From Balneolaceae bacterium (GTDB taxonomy: Bacteria; Bacteroidota; Rhodothermia; Balneolales; Balneolaceae): a stretch of 7,412 nucleotides of DNA. This document shows, piece by piece, positions 4,923 to 7,412 of this stretch (the first letter of the stretch is position 1; each line of letters opens with the position of its first letter). Made by a program: the position numbers and the translations under genes. The stretch spans positions 1-7,412 of the forward strand of contig JAASTO010000134.1 in NCBI GenBank assembly GCA_021767245.1. Reading direction: 5' to 3'. The notes under the pieces were generated by a model. That model saw only the letters and a list, made by a program, of their open reading frames with translations. It was not told the DNA's origin and searched no databases.

Positions 4923-7412
4923 TTAATTTCCCTCTTCAAAATATTCGTTCACAAGAACCGGTTCACCAAATCCAAGTTGCTGCAAGCGATCCATTTGGGT
5001 TTTGGCATCACCCACCACCAGCCAGATCATTTTGTTGGGATCGGCATATTCCCTGGCCAGCGACTGAATTTCTTCTTTAGTGATATTTTGAACCGTTTCC
5101 TGACGCTGCCTTACATAATCAGGTTCCCATCCATAGGAGCTTATGTTTGACAGCATATTCAGTTTTGATCCTGAAGTCTCAAACTGACGCGCTGAACTTT
5201 TGATGAGATAGCTCTTGGTATTTTCAAGGTCTTCATCAGTGAACGTATCCGGATACTGTTCGAGGATCTCTTTCACCAAGGCCGCAGATTCGTAGGTCAC
5301 GTTGGTTCGGACACCGCTTGAAATGCTGAATGGACCGGCTATATCAGTTCCGGAGAATCCGGACCGGATACCATAGGTATATCCCTTTCCTTCGCGCAGT
5401 TCCTGGGTGAGCCGGGAAGCAAATCCCCCGCCACCAAGTTTGTAGTTCATGATATTGGCTTTGTAGAAATCAGGATCGGTTTCAGGCATAGCCAGATAAC
5501 CGAAACGAAGTACTGATTGCTTGGCATCAGGAACATCGTAGAAATAAACCGTGGAGTTTTCCGGTGCATCAGGCAGATCAAATTCCGGAAACTCTACCGG
5601 TGTGTTTTCCCACTGCTCTTCAATGGATGAAAGTGAGGCTACTACCTTATCTTTACTGATGGCCCCAACAATGTGCATATCGGCCACAGAAGGAGAGAAG
5701 TAATTTTCGTAGTACTGCTTGAGGTCATCAAGGGTGATGGACTCTACCGTATGTGTGGTCCCAACCGGATTATAGGAGAGAATATGGTCTTCTCCGTACA
5801 GCAGCTTATTGAAAGTGTTAGAGGCGATGCTGTTAGGATTTGCACTTTGTTGTGCGATCTGACTTAAAGTACTTTGTTTAGCCAGTTCAAATTCGCGCTC
5901 ATCCCAGCGGGGCTGCAACATGATCTCTTCAACCAGACTCATGGTTTCTTCGTAGTTTCGTGCCAGGGAGTTACCGCGGATCGTTACCGACTGCCTGCCC
6001 GCATACACGTTGATACTTGCCCCAAGCAGGTCGATCGCTTCTTCCAGTTCTTCAGGCGTTTTATTGGCGGTACCTTTGGTCATTAGGTCTGCCATCAGGT
6101 TTGAAACACCAACTTTATCCTGATCTTCCAGCATCAAACCTCCTTTCAGAGTGATCTCGAATTCTACCAAAGGCAGTTCGTAATTTTCGATACCGTAGAT
6201 CTCAAGTCCATTATTCAAACTTGCTTCCCAGACGTCCGGAATGGCCGGAGCAGGTGTTTCCCCATAAGGAGGTTCTACCGAACGGTCAAAGCTTGAAGGC
6301 GTGCGTTCATATTCAGTTTCCTCAGGCAGTTCAAACTGCTCTCCGCGACCTTCAGCTACGATCTGTTCTTCCTGAACTTCAGCTTCTTTTGAGCCGTCCA
6401 GAATAAGATCGGTCTGCCCCTGCGGAACAAAGCTTGTAGCTACAAACGGCTGATCTTTGAGGTATTTTTCGTACACCCGCATCACGTCTTCTTTGGTAAC
6501 GGCCAGAGTCTTCTGAATATCTTCATTGATGTAACCGGGGTCACCTGCAAAAATATTGTATTGAGCGAGTTGAAAGGCTTTCCCAAGTACACTTGATAAC
6601 CCGTTGTAGAAATTGGTTTCAATACCGGCCTTGATGCGGTTGAGATCATCATAGGTAAAACCTTCTTCCTCAAATCGGGTAAAGGCTTCATTTACGGCTG
6701 TTTCCACCTCATTCAAGTCGGTTCCAGGATAGGCTCTTGTTATGAGTGAGATCTCACCGGCAATTTCGGAATTCCCGTTACGCATGAACACGTTCGAAGT
6801 GAGTTCTTCCTCCTCAACCAGCACTTTGTAAAGAGGGGCCTTCTTACCATCTGAAAGCAGTTGAGTCAAAATATCGAGGGCATAGGCATCATCGTGATAC
6901 AGATCAACCCCCGGCCATACCATACGGAGTTCCGGCAAGCGTGCGAAGTTATCCTCGTAGTATAATTTTTTGGTTTCATCCAGAGAAGCGGGTTGATCGG
7001 CTAAAGGCTCAATTTCTTCTCCACGTGGGATCTCATCAAAATATTTGTGGATCCATTCTTTCGCTTGTGCGGTATCAAAGTCCCCGGCAATGACAAGCGT
7101 GGCATTATTCGGGACGTACCATTTGTTATAGAAATCCTTCACATCCTGAAGGGTGGCATTCTGAAGATCCTCAAGAGAACCGATGACCTGCCAACTGTAG
7201 GGATGTCCTTCAGGGTACAGGTTTTTATCCACTACATAACCGGCATGACCGTAAGGCTGATTGTCCACACCCTGCCGTTTCTCATTTTTAACCACTTGCT
7301 TTTCTTTGGCGAGAACAGCTTCCGTCACGGTGTTAATGAAGTAGCCAAGTTTATCTGCTTCGGCCCAGATCATTTTTTCGAGGGCATCTTTAGGAACGGT
7401 TTGGAAGTAGTT
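4923..7412 (-). CDS. M16 (insulinase-like) zinc peptidase, two-module, N-terminus outside window
   Basis: The frame is open to the right edge (it enters as NYFQTVPKDALEK), so about the first 110-120 residues, including the HxxEH zinc motif and any signal peptide, are missing; 829 residues are visible. Numbering from the edge: Glu44 in VVKNEKRQ fits the third zinc ligand of the M16 family, followed by the conserved NQPYG. The remaining first-module core extends to about 330, then an acidic, Glu/Pro-rich linker (about 340-385), then the second module from about 395. There the active-site position reads NLMAD (438-442) instead of HxxEH, so the second module is not catalytic, as is usual for such pairs. 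Its Arg673/Tyr678 pair (LREGKGYTYG) and glycine loop GGGGFASRL are conserved and would hold the substrate. Known: these periplasmic or exported enzymes degrade peptides captured between the two halves. It ends at a terminator shared with the M23 gene. Confidence 0.93.
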   Translation of the reverse strand, partial: NYFQTVPKDALEKMIWAEADKLGYFINTVTEAVLAKEKQVVKNEKRQGVDNQPYGHAGYVVDKNLYPEGHPYSWQVIGSLEDLQNATLQDVKDFYNKWYVPNNATLVIAGDFDTAQAKEWIHKYFDEIPRGEEIEPLADQPASLDETKKLYYEDNFARLPELRMVWPGVDLYHDDAYALDILTQLLSDGKKAPLYKVLVEEEELTSNVFMRNGNSEIAGEISLITRAYPGTDLNEVETAVNEAFTRFEEEGFTYDDLNRIKAGIETNFYNGLSSVLGKAFQLAQYNIFAGDPGYINEDIQKTLAVTKEDVMRVYEKYLKDQPFVATSFVPQGQTDLILDGSKEAEVQEEQIVAEGRGEQFELPEETEYERTPSSFDRSVEPPYGETPAPAIPDVWEASLNNGLEIYGIENYELPLVEFEITLKGGLMLEDQDKVGVSNLMADLMTKGTANKTPEELEEAIDLLGASINVYAGRQSVTIRGNSLARNYEETMSLVEEIMLQPRWDEREFELAKQSTLSQIAQQSANPNSIASNTFNKLLYGEDHILSYNPVGTTHTVESITLDDLKQYYENYFSPSVADMHIVGAISKDKVVASLSSIEEQWENTPVEFPEFDLPDAPENSTVYFYDVPDAKQSVLRFGYLAMPETDPDFYKANIMNYKLGGGGFASRLTQELREGKGYTYGIRSGFSGTDIAGPFSISSGVRTNVTYESAALVKEILEQYPDTFTDEDLENTKSYLIKSSARQFETSGSKLNMLSNISSYGWEPDYVRQRQETVQNITKEEIQSLAREYADPNKMIWLVVGDAKTQMDRLQQLGFGEPVLVNEYFEEGN

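Noticed and set aside
5190..6176. Second M16 module as an independent active peptidase
   Set aside because: The position of HxxEH reads NLMAD, so zinc ligands are missing; the module is the usual non-catalytic half of a two-module protein.

Overview
The window looks like chromosomal DNA from a Bacteroidota-like bacterium (FCB group, possibly Balneolota/Rhodothermota). The evidence is a FecI-type ECF sigma factor paired with a FecR anti-sigma factor carrying a DUF4974-like C-terminus, two lipoprotein signal peptides, AT-rich leaders that mostly lack Shine-Dalgarno sequences, and a two-module M16 peptidase. No RNA gene, insertion sequence, CRISPR array or attachment site was seen. No stretch longer than about 170 bases lacks a gene.

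Left part (1-3981, all on the minus strand, so read right to left): a cell-surface-signalling-like cluster. The order of transcription is ECF sigma factor (3981-3382), a 243-aa lipoprotein with a poly-aspartate tail (3279-2548), a strong terminator (2509-2473), a 421-aa DUF5666-like lipoprotein with another aspartate-rich tail (2380-1115), a hairpin (1091-1066), FecR (1058-87), and the first 27 codons of an exported protein (83-1), in the position where a TonB-dependent receptor is usually found. The two lipoprotein genes are each preceded by the same ungapped 40-base block: TTAGGGGT, then TGTGTAATA, then TGAACA. It has the layout of an ECF promoter (GGGGT, 17 bases, TAATA). The simplest model is that the sigma factor encoded here drives both lipoprotein genes, and through the second promoter also fecR and the exported protein. 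The sigma gene itself lacks the block.

Middle (4045-4851, plus strand): a secreted M23 (LytM-type) metallopeptidase with the expected zinc and catalytic histidines, divergent from the sigma gene across 63 bases.

Right part (4923-7412, minus strand): the C-terminal 829 residues of a two-module M16 (insulinase-like) zinc peptidase whose start lies beyond the window. It converges on the M23 gene, with a hairpin terminator between them. Neither peptidase has a visible functional link to the sigma cluster.

The most interesting item is the sigma/anti-sigma cluster: two unrelated lipoproteins, both ending in long Asp runs and both behind a shared candidate ECF promoter, sit between the sigma gene and its presumed anti-sigma gene. 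This suggests an envelope-sensing regulon with acidic, possibly cation-binding, surface lipoproteins. The function is inferred, not shown.
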